Origin: Ahrensia kielensis DSM 5890
GTDB lineage: Bacteria > Pseudomonadota > Alphaproteobacteria > Rhizobiales > Rhizobiaceae
NCBI RefSeq assembly: GCF_000374465.1
Contig: NZ_KB894528.1
Location: forward strand, 1-64,000
Direction of reading: 5' to 3'
DNA: 64,000 nucleotides
The translations under genes and the position numbers were made by a program. This document shows positions 56,109 to 64,000 of the stretch, piece by piece; the first letter of the stretch is position 1, and each line of letters opens with the position of its first letter. The notes beneath the pieces are model-generated. The model was not told the DNA's origin and ran no database searches. It saw nothing but the letters and a program-made list of their open reading frames with translations.

Positions 56109-57053
56109 ATGCGTTTAGGTGGACGTCGCAAAAGTACGAATATTCAAGATATGCGCGGATCCGGCTCCAGCAGTCGCGGCGGTTTCGGAAGAACTACGCA
56201 ACGTGTTCGCTTGCCATCTGGAGGAAGAACCGTTCGCTCATCCGGCGGAGGCCTTGGCGGTATTATCCTGCTTGTTGTCTTGTTTTTTGTTTTGCGCAGC
56301 TGCGGCATTGATCCATTGCAAATATTGGCTGGTAGTGGCGGCGGCAGCGGTTTTGAGCAGATGCTTCCGCAAACAACGCAGACACAAAACCAAACGCCTA
56401 GCGCTACGCCGCGAACAGATGCACAAACTGAGTTTGTTAGCCGCGTTCTAGCCGAGACAGAAGATGTCTGGAACGGTGTTTTTAAAGCAAATGGCCAGCA
56501 ATATCCGGAACCGGTTTTAGTTCTGTTTTCCAATCAAGTGCGCTCTGCATGTGGCTTTGCTAGCGCCGCATCTGGCCCGTTTTATTGCCCAGGTGACAAA
56601 AAGCTCTACATCGATTTGAATTTCTTCGATGAGTTAGAGCAAAAATTCCAAGCAGGTGGTGACTTTGCACAGGCTTATGTAATTGCACATGAAGTTGGTC
56701 ATCACGTTCAAAATGTTATTGGTGTTTTGCCAAAATTTAATCAGATGCGCCAACGTATGAGCCAAGCTGAAGCCAATGCGATGTCCATTCGTGTGGAATT
56801 GCAGGCTGATTGTTTCGCAGGTGTATGGGGCTATTACACCGAACAAAAAGGTCTGCTGTCACGCGGTGATCTGGAAGAGGCGCTCAATGCCGCAACGCAG
56901 ATCGGTGATGATACGATTCAGCGCCGTACCCAAGGTTATGTGGTGCCAGAAAGCTTCAATCACGGCACATCAGCACAGCGCCGCGAATGGTTTGGGCGTG
57001 GTTTTGAAAGCGGTAAACTGGAAGCCTGCGATACCTTCAACAACGATGTTTAA
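56109..57053 (+). CDS. Neutral zinc metallopeptidase (YpfJ/KPN_02809 family)
   Basis: A 314-aa membrane-anchored protein. The N terminus is MRLGGRRKSTNIQDMRG followed by a glycine- and arginine-rich stretch, then one membrane span (GIILLVVLFFVLRSCGI, about 60-76). After a Thr/Gln-rich linker the catalytic domain holds the HExxH zinc motif in YVIAHEVGHHVQNVIG (about 195-210) and the downstream LQADCFAGVWGYYTE block. The substrate is unknown. The ATG at 56109 begins the usual MRxxGRRxSxNIxDRRG-like motif. It converges with mscS. Confidence 0.9.
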   Translation: MRLGGRRKSTNIQDMRGSGSSSRGGFGRTTQRVRLPSGGRTVRSSGGGLGGIILLVVLFFVLRSCGIDPLQILAGSGGGSGFEQMLPQTTQTQNQTPSATPRTDAQTEFVSRVLAETEDVWNGVFKANGQQYPEPVLVLFSNQVRSACGFASAASGPFYCPGDKKLYIDLNFFDELEQKFQAGGDFAQAYVIAHEVGHHVQNVIGVLPKFNQMRQRMSQAEANAMSIRVELQADCFAGVWGYYTEQKGLLSRGDLEEALNAATQIGDDTIQRRTQGYVVPESFNHGTSAQRREWFGRGFESGKLEACDTFNNDV

Positions 57054-57081
57054 AAGGTGAGGGAAGATCGCAGCTAAACAA

Positions 57082-58386
57082 TTATTCGCTGCGCTTCACC
57101 TCAATCGGCGTTTTCATAATGATTTCGCGGTGCGGGTATGGGATGCCGATTCCATTTTCTTGGAATGCATCCCAAAGGGCGAGTAAAACCTGACCGCGTA
57201 TATTGGTTAGGCCCTCTTGGGGATCGCCGATCCAGAAGCGTAATTTAAAATCGAGCGAAGATGCGCCAAATTCGGTCATCCAACAAACGGGTGCTTTGTG
57301 AGTAAGTACGCGGGGTATGTCTTTGGCCGCTTCAATCGCAATTCTTGCAACTTCATGCGGGTTGCTGTCGTAAGATACGCCAAATTCCACATCTAAACGC
57401 ACAAGCTTATTGGAAAAAGACCAATTAACGACCTGCTGCGTGATGAAATCCTCATTTGGAATAAGGTATTCGCGCCCATCGCGGGTAATGACCGAGACAA
57501 AGCGCGCACGCAGTTCTCGTATCCAGCCAAATGTGTCACCAAGCTCAATCGTATCGCCGGGCTTGATTGATTTATCGACCAGAATAATCACGCCTGAGAT
57601 AAAGTTGGAAACGACTTTTTGCAGGCCGAAACCAAGACCGATACCAACGGCACCAGAGAAAATTGTCAGCGTGGTAAGATCAAGCCCCGCAGCTGTCAGC
57701 GCAACAACGAGGGCTATGACGATAAGACCAACTTTTACTATTTTGCCTGAAAGGACTTTGAAGGACGGCGAGAGGTCCGAAATAGCATTGATTCGATTGT
57801 CAAAAAATGTGCCGAATAGCGTTGCCAGCCACAAAAATAGCGATGTTAGAAAAACGATGCGTAGGACAAACAGTATCGAGAGTTTGAAATCACCCAGATT
57901 AATGGCTGCATTATCAAGTGCTTCTGAAACGGGACCACGTATATCCAACACGCCAAGCGCTATGTAAGCAAAGGCACCAATGGCAACAACGCGGGCGATG
58001 GTTCTGTTTTGAATAATCCGCGTGAGAACAACCAATGCGAGCCAAGCAGATGCTAAGACAAGAGCTGCTGTGAGCACGAAAGTTCGGCTTGGCCAAGTGT
58101 TCAAAAGAACAATTTCGCGCGATATGTAGACGAAGATAAGAAAGAAAACCCACTCTAAGCGCCGCATGAAAGCGACGATGATGCGCAGCAGGCCGGGGTT
58201 CCCTTTGATCGTTCGCGCACGCGCTTCAACAATCGGTTCAAGCTTAAAAGACAACAACCAAGCAATGGCGTAACAACCACCAATTATAGCCAATTGATAG
58301 GCAGCCCAAGGCTCAGTCAGGTAATTTTTTGCCTGATGAAAGAAGAGGAGAAAAGAATTCCAAGCGGTGTTCAAGTTCGGGTCCAT
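57082..58386 (-). CDS. Mechanosensitive ion channel (MscS family)
   Basis: A 434-aa inner-membrane channel that opens on osmotic downshock. Several N-terminal spans (about 25-210) precede the MscS core. The pore helix with glycine and alanine packing is VGIGLGFGLQKVVSNFISGV (about 265-284), followed by the beta domain LVDKSIKPGDTIELGDTFGW and the C-terminal GREYLIPNEDFITQQVVNWS. The longer N-terminal part places it in the MscK/YbdG-like branch. The ATG at 58386 is used; a GTG at 58413 could add nine residues. Neither has a strong ribosome site. Confidence 0.92.
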   Translation of the reverse strand: MDPNLNTAWNSFLLFFHQAKNYLTEPWAAYQLAIIGGCYAIAWLLSFKLEPIVEARARTIKGNPGLLRIIVAFMRRLEWVFFLIFVYISREIVLLNTWPSRTFVLTAALVLASAWLALVVLTRIIQNRTIARVVAIGAFAYIALGVLDIRGPVSEALDNAAINLGDFKLSILFVLRIVFLTSLFLWLATLFGTFFDNRINAISDLSPSFKVLSGKIVKVGLIVIALVVALTAAGLDLTTLTIFSGAVGIGLGFGLQKVVSNFISGVIILVDKSIKPGDTIELGDTFGWIRELRARFVSVITRDGREYLIPNEDFITQQVVNWSFSNKLVRLDVEFGVSYDSNPHEVARIAIEAAKDIPRVLTHKAPVCWMTEFGASSLDFKLRFWIGDPQEGLTNIRGQVLLALWDAFQENGIGIPYPHREIIMKTPIEVKRSE

Positions 58387-58454
58387 ATATGCAGAATAAA
58401 CGAAACTGCACACATTGGAAGTCTTTGAATTCTACCTCTTATAAGAGCTTTATA

Positions 58455-59678
58455 CTAAGCGCGCTCCGCAAGCTTTTCCTTGCCTTGCTTTTCGCGGATC
58501 AAATTAAAGAACCGGCGGAAAAGGTAGTGGCTATCTTGTGGGCCAGGTGAGGCCTCTGGGTGATGCTGTACGGAAAAGACAGGTTTTCCATCCACTGAAA
58601 GGCCGCAGTTTGATCCATCAAATAGCGAGACATGCGTTTCAGTGATGCCTGCTGGAAGTGATTTGGAATCAACAGCAAAGCCGTGATTCATGGAAACAAT
58701 CTCAACCTTGTTGGTTGTGTAGTCTTTCACCGGATGGTTCGCACCGTGGTGGCCTTGGTGCATTTTAACGGTATTGGCGCCAACAGCCAGTGCCAACAAT
58801 TGATGGCCAAGACAAATGCCGAAAAGCGGAATGCCGCTATCAATCAGCGTTTTAATCGTTGGTACTGCATATTCGCCAGTTGCTGCAGGATCGCCCGGAC
58901 CATTGGAAAGGAAAATGCCATCTGGATTAAGCGCAAGCACATCTTCTGCTGTCGATTTTGCAGGTAGTATTGTAATTTTAGCGCCAAGACCTGCGATCAA
59001 GCGCAGAATATTGCGTTTCACACCATAATCGAGAGCGACGATGTGAATGGCTGTGTCTGAATTTTCGCTGTGCCCTTGGTCCCACACCCATGGCTTTTCG
59101 GACCATGAGGTTGTCTGGCCAACGGTTACGTCTTTCGCCAAATCAAGATCGACGAGACCTGACCAATCAGTAGCACGTTTTTTCAAAGCTGGAATATCGA
59201 ACACGCCGTTTTCGTCATGGGCAATCACAGCATTAGGAACACCATTGTTACGAATGTGAGCGGTCAAGGCACGTGTATCAATGCCTGAAAGGCCAATAAT
59301 GCCGCGCGCTTTTAGCCATGTGTCGAGATGTTCAGCTGAGCGATAGTTCGACGGATCAGTAATGGCTGCTTTAAATATCGCGCCAACAGCGCCGTGGCGG
59401 CTGGCTGGTGTTAAATCTTCAATATCTTCAATATTGGTGCCGACATTACCAATGTGCGGGAATGTGAAGGTTACGATTTGTCCCGCATAGGACGGGTCTG
59501 TCATAATTTCCTGATAACCGGTGAGCGCGGTGTTGAAGCAAACCTCAGCTTCAATCGCACCAGTTGCACCAAAACCCTTGCCTTTGAACACTGTGCCGTC
59601 TGCTAAAACCAAGACCGCCGTCGCTTTATGCTCAGTCCAAGGCGCAGGTGTGTTTCCTGTATCATGCAGTTGTGTCAT
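58455..59678 (-). CDS. carA: Carbamoyl-phosphate synthase small subunit
   Basis: A 407-aa glutamine amidotransferase that feeds ammonia to CarB. The N-terminal CPSase_sm_chain domain has LVLADGTVFKGKGFGATGAI and TGYQEIMTDPSYAGQIVTFT. The class I GATase domain has IVALDYGVKRNILRLIAGLG, the nucleophile elbow GIPLFGICLGHQLLALAVGA (Cys) and the H-E pair in VQHHPEASPGPQDS. It is separated from carB by three unrelated genes but lies on the same strand. Confidence 0.97.
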   Translation of the reverse strand: MTQLHDTGNTPAPWTEHKATAVLVLADGTVFKGKGFGATGAIEAEVCFNTALTGYQEIMTDPSYAGQIVTFTFPHIGNVGTNIEDIEDLTPASRHGAVGAIFKAAITDPSNYRSAEHLDTWLKARGIIGLSGIDTRALTAHIRNNGVPNAVIAHDENGVFDIPALKKRATDWSGLVDLDLAKDVTVGQTTSWSEKPWVWDQGHSENSDTAIHIVALDYGVKRNILRLIAGLGAKITILPAKSTAEDVLALNPDGIFLSNGPGDPAATGEYAVPTIKTLIDSGIPLFGICLGHQLLALAVGANTVKMHQGHHGANHPVKDYTTNKVEIVSMNHGFAVDSKSLPAGITETHVSLFDGSNCGLSVDGKPVFSVQHHPEASPGPQDSHYLFRRFFNLIREKQGKEKLAERA

Positions 59679-59767
59679 AACTGACCTTCGTTTTTATAAT
59701 GGATGTGCGGTTGCCGCAATTGAGTGCAAACACCATATCGAGTATAAACGCAACTGGTAAGAGGTAA

Positions 59768-59788
59768 TCAAAAATCAATGATTTTTGA
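59768..59788. repeat. Inverted repeat in the carA/yqeY divergent region
   Basis: TCAAAAATCA (59768-59777), A, TGATTTTTGA (59779-59788) is a perfect 10-bp inverted repeat 90 bases before the carA start. It may be an operator (for example for arginine or pyrimidine control) or a leader hairpin. No regulator can be named. Confidence 0.35.
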
Positions 59789-59952
59789 AACCGCACAGAG
59801 AGTTATGTAACCTTGCTTTCCTTGGGTAAGTTTAAGTTTTAGATTTGAAGTTATTTTATTGTTGTTTTATTTCAATGGTTTAGGGTCGGGCGCATGGCTT
59901 GCCATTGCTGCTGGGTATCAGTATGTTCCGACGATCGAAATAGGGTTCAAAT

Positions 59953-60402
59953 ATGCGCGAAGCAATTCACACGGCGCTTAAAGAAGCTGAGAAATCACAG
60001 GATAAAACGCGAGTCTGTACGCTGCGCCTTATAAAGGCAGCGGTAAAAGACCGTGACAGTGCTGCACGCAGCGCTGGCAAAGATCCTGTCTCAGAAGCTG
60101 AAATTTCTGAAATCTTGACGAAAATGATCAAGCAACGCGAAGAATCAGCCAAAAGCTACGAAGAAGCTGGTCGGTTGGAATTTGCCGAGTTGGAACGTAT
60201 TGAAAGCGCTGTTATTGCAGAGTTTTTGCCGGAACAACTATGCGAAGACAGTGTCAAACAGGTTTGCGCTGAAGTCGTTGAAAATACCGGCGCCGAAGGC
60301 TTGCGGGACATGGGAAAGTGCATGAATGCACTTAAAACCCAATATCCTGGCCAAATGGATTTTACCAAAGCTTCTGGCATTGTGAAAAACATGCTGCGTT
60401 AA
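59953..60402 (+). CDS. GatB/YqeY domain protein
   Basis: A 149-aa cytoplasmic protein of the YqeY family. It has LIKAAVKDRDSAAR, EILTKMIKQREESAKSYEEA, ESAVIAEFLPEQLCEDSVKQ, and MGKCMNALKTQYPGQMDFTK. The family shares the tail domain of the amidotransferase GatB and may bind tRNA, but its role is not known. It lies directly upstream of dnaG and rpoD, a conserved order in Hyphomicrobiales. Confidence 0.92.
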   Translation: MREAIHTALKEAEKSQDKTRVCTLRLIKAAVKDRDSAARSAGKDPVSEAEISEILTKMIKQREESAKSYEEAGRLEFAELERIESAVIAEFLPEQLCEDSVKQVCAEVVENTGAEGLRDMGKCMNALKTQYPGQMDFTKASGIVKNMLR

Positions 60403-60569
60403 TACGCGTACCGATTTGTTGTTGTGGCCTGATGGTGTTAAATCTCTATGAGTACCCACAACTTATGCACAAATTTGAGATTTAGCTGTGCGATGCATTG
60501 AAAAACCGCCCCGCTGGTTTCAATTTTAGGCCATATGAGAGTGCTTGATATTACCCACGGATAAATAAG

Positions 60570-62516
60570 ATGCGTTTTGGCCAGTCATTTTTGGATGAGA
60601 TTAGAGACCGTGTCCCGGTTTCGGATGTCATACAGCGCCATGTGACTTGGGATAAAAAGAAAACCAATGCGAATCGTGGTGATTATTGGGCATGCTGTCC
60701 CATCCATGGCGAAAACACACCGAGCTTCCACTGCGAAGATAAAAAAGGCCGCTACTATTGTTTTGGCTGCGGTGCATCAGGCGATCATTTCCGCTTTTTG
60801 ACGGAGGTGGAAGGCATTAGCTTTCCCGAAGCCGTTGAACGCGTTGCTGGCATGGCGGGCATTGCGATGCCGTCACCTGATCCAGAGGCTGAGAAGCGCG
60901 AAGAAAAACGCAAAACGCTCTATGAATATATGGATATGGCTGCGTCCTACTATGAGGAACAATTGCAACTGCAGGGCGGTGCAGTCGCGCGGGCCTATCT
61001 TCGCGACCGTGGTTTAAACGCTTCAACCGTCAATAAATTCCGCTTAGGATTTGCACCCAATAATCGCAGTGGCGTTAAAGAGTTCCTTGCTTCTAAAGGT
61101 GCGACCAAAGAGCAAATCGAAGCGACGGGAATGGTTGTCTTTGGCGAAGATATTGCCGTTTCCTATGATCGTTTCCGTGACCGGATTATGTTCCCTATTG
61201 AGGATCAACAGGGCCGCGTCATCGCTTTTGGCGGCCGCGCAATGAGCGCCGATGTTCCCGCCAAATATTTGAACTCACCAGAAACAGAGCTTTTCCATAA
61301 GGGCGATATTCTTTTCAACTTTAAACGTGCGCGTTCCGTTCAGGCCAAACAAGGAGGAACATTAATTGCTGTTGAAGGCTATATGGATGTGATCGCGCTA
61401 GATCAGGCTGGCTTTGCAAATGCAGTCGCGCCGCTTGGTACGGCTCTGACAGAAAACCAACTGGCAAAATTATGGCGCGCCACAGATGAGCCAGTCCTTT
61501 GCTTTGATGGCGATAAAGCCGGCCTTCGCGCTGCATTTCGCGGGCTGGAAATGGCACTTAGTGAATTAAAGCCTGGAAAATCAGTCCGTTTTGCAATGCT
61601 TCCCGATGGCCTTGATCCTGATGATCTTGTTAAAAAGCAAGGCCCAGAGGCCTTTAAAGATGTGATTGCTGCTGCAAAGTCAGCCGCTGATATGCTTTGG
61701 CTGCGAGAAACTGGTGGCCAGACATTCGATACACCTGAACGGCGCGCTAAACTTGAACAGACGATGCGCGAAGTCACCAACCAGATTTCAGACGAAAGCG
61801 TGCGGCGTCATTATGGCCAAGACATGCGTGAGCGCGTGGCGATGTTTTTCGGCACGGCACCGGCTAGCAATAACAGGTCTGGTGGCAATAAAAATAATTA
61901 CGGCAATAATAGTTATAATCGTTCAAAAGGCGGCGGCGTAAAGGGACGCATTGCGGTATCGTCACAATTGGCAAATTCTCGCATGACCAAGACAGGCATT
62001 GTCAATGTGTCAGACATGTCGGTGCGTGAAGCCGCGCTCATGAGCGCAATTATTTGCCATCCAGATATTTTGGTCGATTCTTTTGACACATTCATGTCGT
62101 TTGAGTTCGATAATAAAAGTTTGCGTGATTTGCGAAGCGCAGTCATCGAAGCGCATGGCGAAACTGCTGCGCGATTGCGTGCTGATTTGGTGCAACATCC
62201 AGCGCTTGTTGCTTACGCGCATGTTATCGATCAGGTCGATAAAGTTATTAGCCGTTCGCGGCTTTGGGTCTTTACCGAAGAGGCGGCTTTTGAAGACGCT
62301 TTGTCCGCATTTGAACAGGCTGTGCAATTGTACCAACGTGCGCGCGGCCTCAATAAAGACCTTAAAGCGGCAGAAGATGCATTGGCTCTTGATGGGTCAG
62401 AAGCGAACTGGGCAAGGTTCCAAGATATCCAATTACAGGTGCGCCGTACACAAGGGCTTGATGCGCTTGTTGAGGGCTTTGGTGTCTCCTCAGGACGTCC
62501 GAGTCGTAACTTTTAA
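60570..62516 (+). CDS. dnaG: DNA primase
   Basis: The 648-aa primase makes RNA primers at the replication fork. The N-terminal CHC2 zinc domain has CCPIHGENTPSFHCEDKKG and YYCFGCGASGDHFRFL (Cys-His-Cys-Cys ligands). The catalytic core has LRDRGLNASTVNKFRLGFAP, DRFRDRIMFPIEDQQGRVIA, FGGRAM and the Toprim acidic residues in LIAVEGYMDVIALDQAGFAN and PVLCFDGDKAGLRAAFRG. An asparagine- and glycine-rich linker (about 430-455) leads to the C-terminal DnaB-binding region. The length fits. Confidence 0.97.
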   Translation: MRFGQSFLDEIRDRVPVSDVIQRHVTWDKKKTNANRGDYWACCPIHGENTPSFHCEDKKGRYYCFGCGASGDHFRFLTEVEGISFPEAVERVAGMAGIAMPSPDPEAEKREEKRKTLYEYMDMAASYYEEQLQLQGGAVARAYLRDRGLNASTVNKFRLGFAPNNRSGVKEFLASKGATKEQIEATGMVVFGEDIAVSYDRFRDRIMFPIEDQQGRVIAFGGRAMSADVPAKYLNSPETELFHKGDILFNFKRARSVQAKQGGTLIAVEGYMDVIALDQAGFANAVAPLGTALTENQLAKLWRATDEPVLCFDGDKAGLRAAFRGLEMALSELKPGKSVRFAMLPDGLDPDDLVKKQGPEAFKDVIAAAKSAADMLWLRETGGQTFDTPERRAKLEQTMREVTNQISDESVRRHYGQDMRERVAMFFGTAPASNNRSGGNKNNYGNNSYNRSKGGGVKGRIAVSSQLANSRMTKTGIVNVSDMSVREAALMSAIICHPDILVDSFDTFMSFEFDNKSLRDLRSAVIEAHGETAARLRADLVQHPALVAYAHVIDQVDKVISRSRLWVFTEEAAFEDALSAFEQAVQLYQRARGLNKDLKAAEDALALDGSEANWARFQDIQLQVRRTQGLDALVEGFGVSSGRPSRNF

Positions 62517-62817
62517 GCTGAGTTTTGCGCTTTTTGGCAAAAGAATCATGTCAATTAATTCACAGAAACGCTTGACGTGAGGCCGAATCACGGGAATCAG
62601 AGTTATAATTATACGTGAAGGTGGAAATCTGCAGTGGGCAGCACTATTTCCATGAGAGAAGCAACATAGAAATGGCTTTCAGATAAACACACTTAATCAA
62701 TGTTTAAGACGCGGTTGTTAGCTTTTGGCTACATGCGACTGATTCGGTAATTACCGAATAAACAAAGTGAACAAGGCGACGGCTTAATTGCCTTAATACG
62801 CCGGAGAACAAACGTCT
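62517..62817 (+). promoter_or_regulatory. Long rpoD leader region
   Basis: These 301 bases between dnaG and rpoD hold no gene. A TATAAT (62604-62609) without a matching -35 box at normal spacing may be a promoter -10. GGAAAT (62623-62628) with AGTG pairs to CACT and ATTTCC (62642-62651), a 10-bp stem with a 4-base bulge. A perfect palindrome is listed separately. Several starts controlling the housekeeping sigma factor would be usual here, but I could not pick one safely. Confidence 0.4.
62742..62759. promoter_or_regulatory. 18-bp perfect palindrome upstream of rpoD
   Basis: ATTCGGTAATTACCGAAT is fully self-complementary and lies 58 bases before the rpoD ATG. Dyad symmetry of this length without spacer resembles a repressor operator. 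No protein is assigned. Confidence 0.45.
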
Positions 62818-64000
62818 ATGGCGACAACGACTAAAACAAAAAAAAATCCCGAAGCTGGGGCCCCGAGTACAGAGACGCAGACCGCAGATGGGCCATTGCT
62901 CGATCTAACGGCTGATTCCGTCAAAAAAATGATACGCGCTGCAAAAAAGCGCGGCTTTGTTACTGTCGACGAGCTGAACTCTGTCTTACCTTCCGATCAG
63001 ACCGATCCTGACAAGATTGAGGACGTTATGTCCGCGCTGTCAGAAATGGGCATTAATGTCGTGGAAGACGACGAAGACAGCGATGCTGATACGAACGACG
63101 CTGATGCTACGGCCGGTTCTAAGGAAGTTGCAACAGCAAGTGGCAGCGCCGTTACAACAACGGTTAAGAAAAAAGAACCAACCGATCGTACCGATGATCC
63201 GGTTCGCATGTATTTGCGTGAAATGGGGCAGGTTGAACTGCTTTCACGCGAAGGCGAAATCGCAATTGCCAAGCGCATTGAGGCCGGCCGTGAAACGATG
63301 ATCGCTGGTCTTTGTGAAAGCCCGTTGTCATTCCAAGCGATTATTATCTGGCGTGATGAGCTGATGGAGGAAAACATCCTCCTGCGCGATATTATTGACC
63401 TTGAAACAACCTATGCTGGTCCTGAGGCTAAGGCGACACCAAAGGTGCCAACGCCTGAAGAAATTGATCAGGCACGCAAAGAGCGTGAAGAAAAAGAACG
63501 TCTGCTGCGTCAGCCGCGTCGCCGTGATGATGACATCACCAATGTTGGTGGTGAAGGTCAGATCGACGATGATGATGACGAAGAAGACGAAGTGAACCTA
63601 TCGCTAGCGGCGATGGAGGGCGAACTACGTCCGCAGGTCATGGAAATTTTCGACAACATTGCTAATGTTTATAGCAAGTTGCGTAAACTACAGGATCAGC
63701 AAGTTGAAAGCGCCTTGGCCGATGAGGGCGAATTGTCATCAAGCCAGAAGCGCCGTTACAAGCAACTTCAGGATGAACTGGTTACTCTGGTTAAGTCTCT
63801 ATCGCTTAACAATCAGCGTATTGATGCGCTTGTTGAACAGCTTTACTCGATTAACCGTGGTTTCGTTCAAAACGAAGGCCGTTTGCTACGACTTGCAGAA
63901 ACCTATGGCGTAAGCCGTGAAGCATTTTTGAAGCATTACCAAGGTTCTGAGCTTGATCCAAATTGGGTTGAGACAATTTCGCAGCTTGATTCCAAAGCGT
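62818..64000 (+). CDS. rpoD: RNA polymerase primary sigma factor RpoD, 5' part
   Basis: The first 394 codons of sigma-70 are visible; the gene runs past the window. A Lys-rich start (ATTTKTKKNPEAG) leads to region 1.1 (LTADSVKKMIRAAKKRGFVT, then VDELNSVLPSDQ). After an acidic stretch comes region 1.2 (DRTDDPVRMYLREMGQVELL, then SREGEIAIAKRIEAGRE) and the sigma-70 non-essential region with an Asp/Glu-rich run. It ends within the segment before region 2. GGAG about 12 bases upstream serves the ATG at 62818. The position after dnaG is the classic order. Confidence 0.96.
   Translation, partial: MATTTKTKKNPEAGAPSTETQTADGPLLDLTADSVKKMIRAAKKRGFVTVDELNSVLPSDQTDPDKIEDVMSALSEMGINVVEDDEDSDADTNDADATAGSKEVATASGSAVTTTVKKKEPTDRTDDPVRMYLREMGQVELLSREGEIAIAKRIEAGRETMIAGLCESPLSFQAIIIWRDELMEENILLRDIIDLETTYAGPEAKATPKVPTPEEIDQARKEREEKERLLRQPRRRDDDITNVGGEGQIDDDDDEEDEVNLSLAAMEGELRPQVMEIFDNIANVYSKLRKLQDQQVESALADEGELSSSQKRRYKQLQDELVTLVKSLSLNNQRIDALVEQLYSINRGFVQNEGRLLRLAETYGVSREAFLKHYQGSELDPNWVETISQLDSKA

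Noticed and set aside
62572-62609. TTGACG paired with TATAAT as one rpoD promoter
   Set aside because: The spacing is 25-26 bases, too long for a sigma-70 promoter.
1-64000. CRISPR arrays, tRNA, rRNA, prophage or plasmid origin
   Set aside because: No regularly spaced repeats, cloverleaf candidates, rRNA segments, integrase or replication initiator were seen on either strand.

Overview
The window looks like a chromosomal segment of an alphaproteobacterium, most likely of the order Hyphomicrobiales (Rhizobiales), with fairly AT-rich codon use for that group. The evidence is a 5-aminolevulinate synthase type of heme pathway, the housekeeping block greA, carB, carA, yqeY-like, dnaG, rpoD, a cysG-DUF2849-cysI-cysH-DUF934-fpr sulfite reduction operon, a xylose operon with a one-domain XylG, and an sRNA locus whose hairpin loops carry the anti-Shine-Dalgarno motif CCUCCUCCC known from alphaproteobacterial alpha-r14/cuckoo RNAs. 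Genus or species cannot be read from the sequence.

Layout. (1) 1-3,900: an insertion-sequence island. It holds an intact IS110-type transposase with a long 3' noncoding end, broken IS66 pieces, a complete-looking IS3-family element with an A6G frameshift site, and a C-terminal fragment of a second IS110-type transposase. (2) 3,930-18,800: an AT-rich surface polysaccharide (O-antigen/capsule) locus. It has a UDP-sugar epimerase, UDP-galactopyranose mutase, a DUF4422-GT8 glycosyltransferase with a 12-nt homopolymer between its domains, an O-antigen ligase/polymerase, a GT25 transferase, a WbpM/FlaA1-type dehydratase, an integral membrane protein, an ATP-grasp enzyme and a methyltransferase. It is decaying: it also contains an IS30 fragment, a frameshifted sulfatase fragment and an acyltransferase with two in-frame stops. 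(3) 18,950-24,600: a SulP anion transporter behind a structured leader, a universal stress protein, a diheme cytochrome c peroxidase and an FG-GAP/ASPIC protein. (4) 24,600-32,200: xylose catabolism, xylR divergent from xylFHGBA. (5) 32,350-36,530: a response regulator-GGDEF-EAL protein, an FAD-dependent reductase and ferredoxin-NADP reductase. (6) 35,680-41,020: the sulfite reduction/siroheme operon on the minus strand. (7) 41,300-51,550: hemA, a CoA-transferase, terC, a hydrolase, ettA, the triple-hairpin sRNA, a LysR regulator, trxB, a glycosyltransferase and greA. (8) 51,690-64,000: carB, a PfpI protein, a zinc metallopeptidase, an MscS channel, carA, yqeY-like, dnaG and the 5' part of rpoD.

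How the genes work together. In the xyl block, XylF/H/G import xylose, XylA and XylB convert it to xylulose 5-phosphate, and the ROK repressor XylR probably acts at an inverted repeat overlapping the xylF promoter. In the cys block, CysG makes siroheme for CysI, CysH makes sulfite, and Fpr can supply electrons. CarA and CarB form carbamoyl-phosphate synthetase although they lie apart. The most unusual signals are the three consecutive anti-Shine-Dalgarno hairpins (47,693-47,840, minus strand), the homopolymer between two glycosyltransferase domains where a slip of one base either way meets an early stop, and the branched RNA-like leader in front of the SulP gene.
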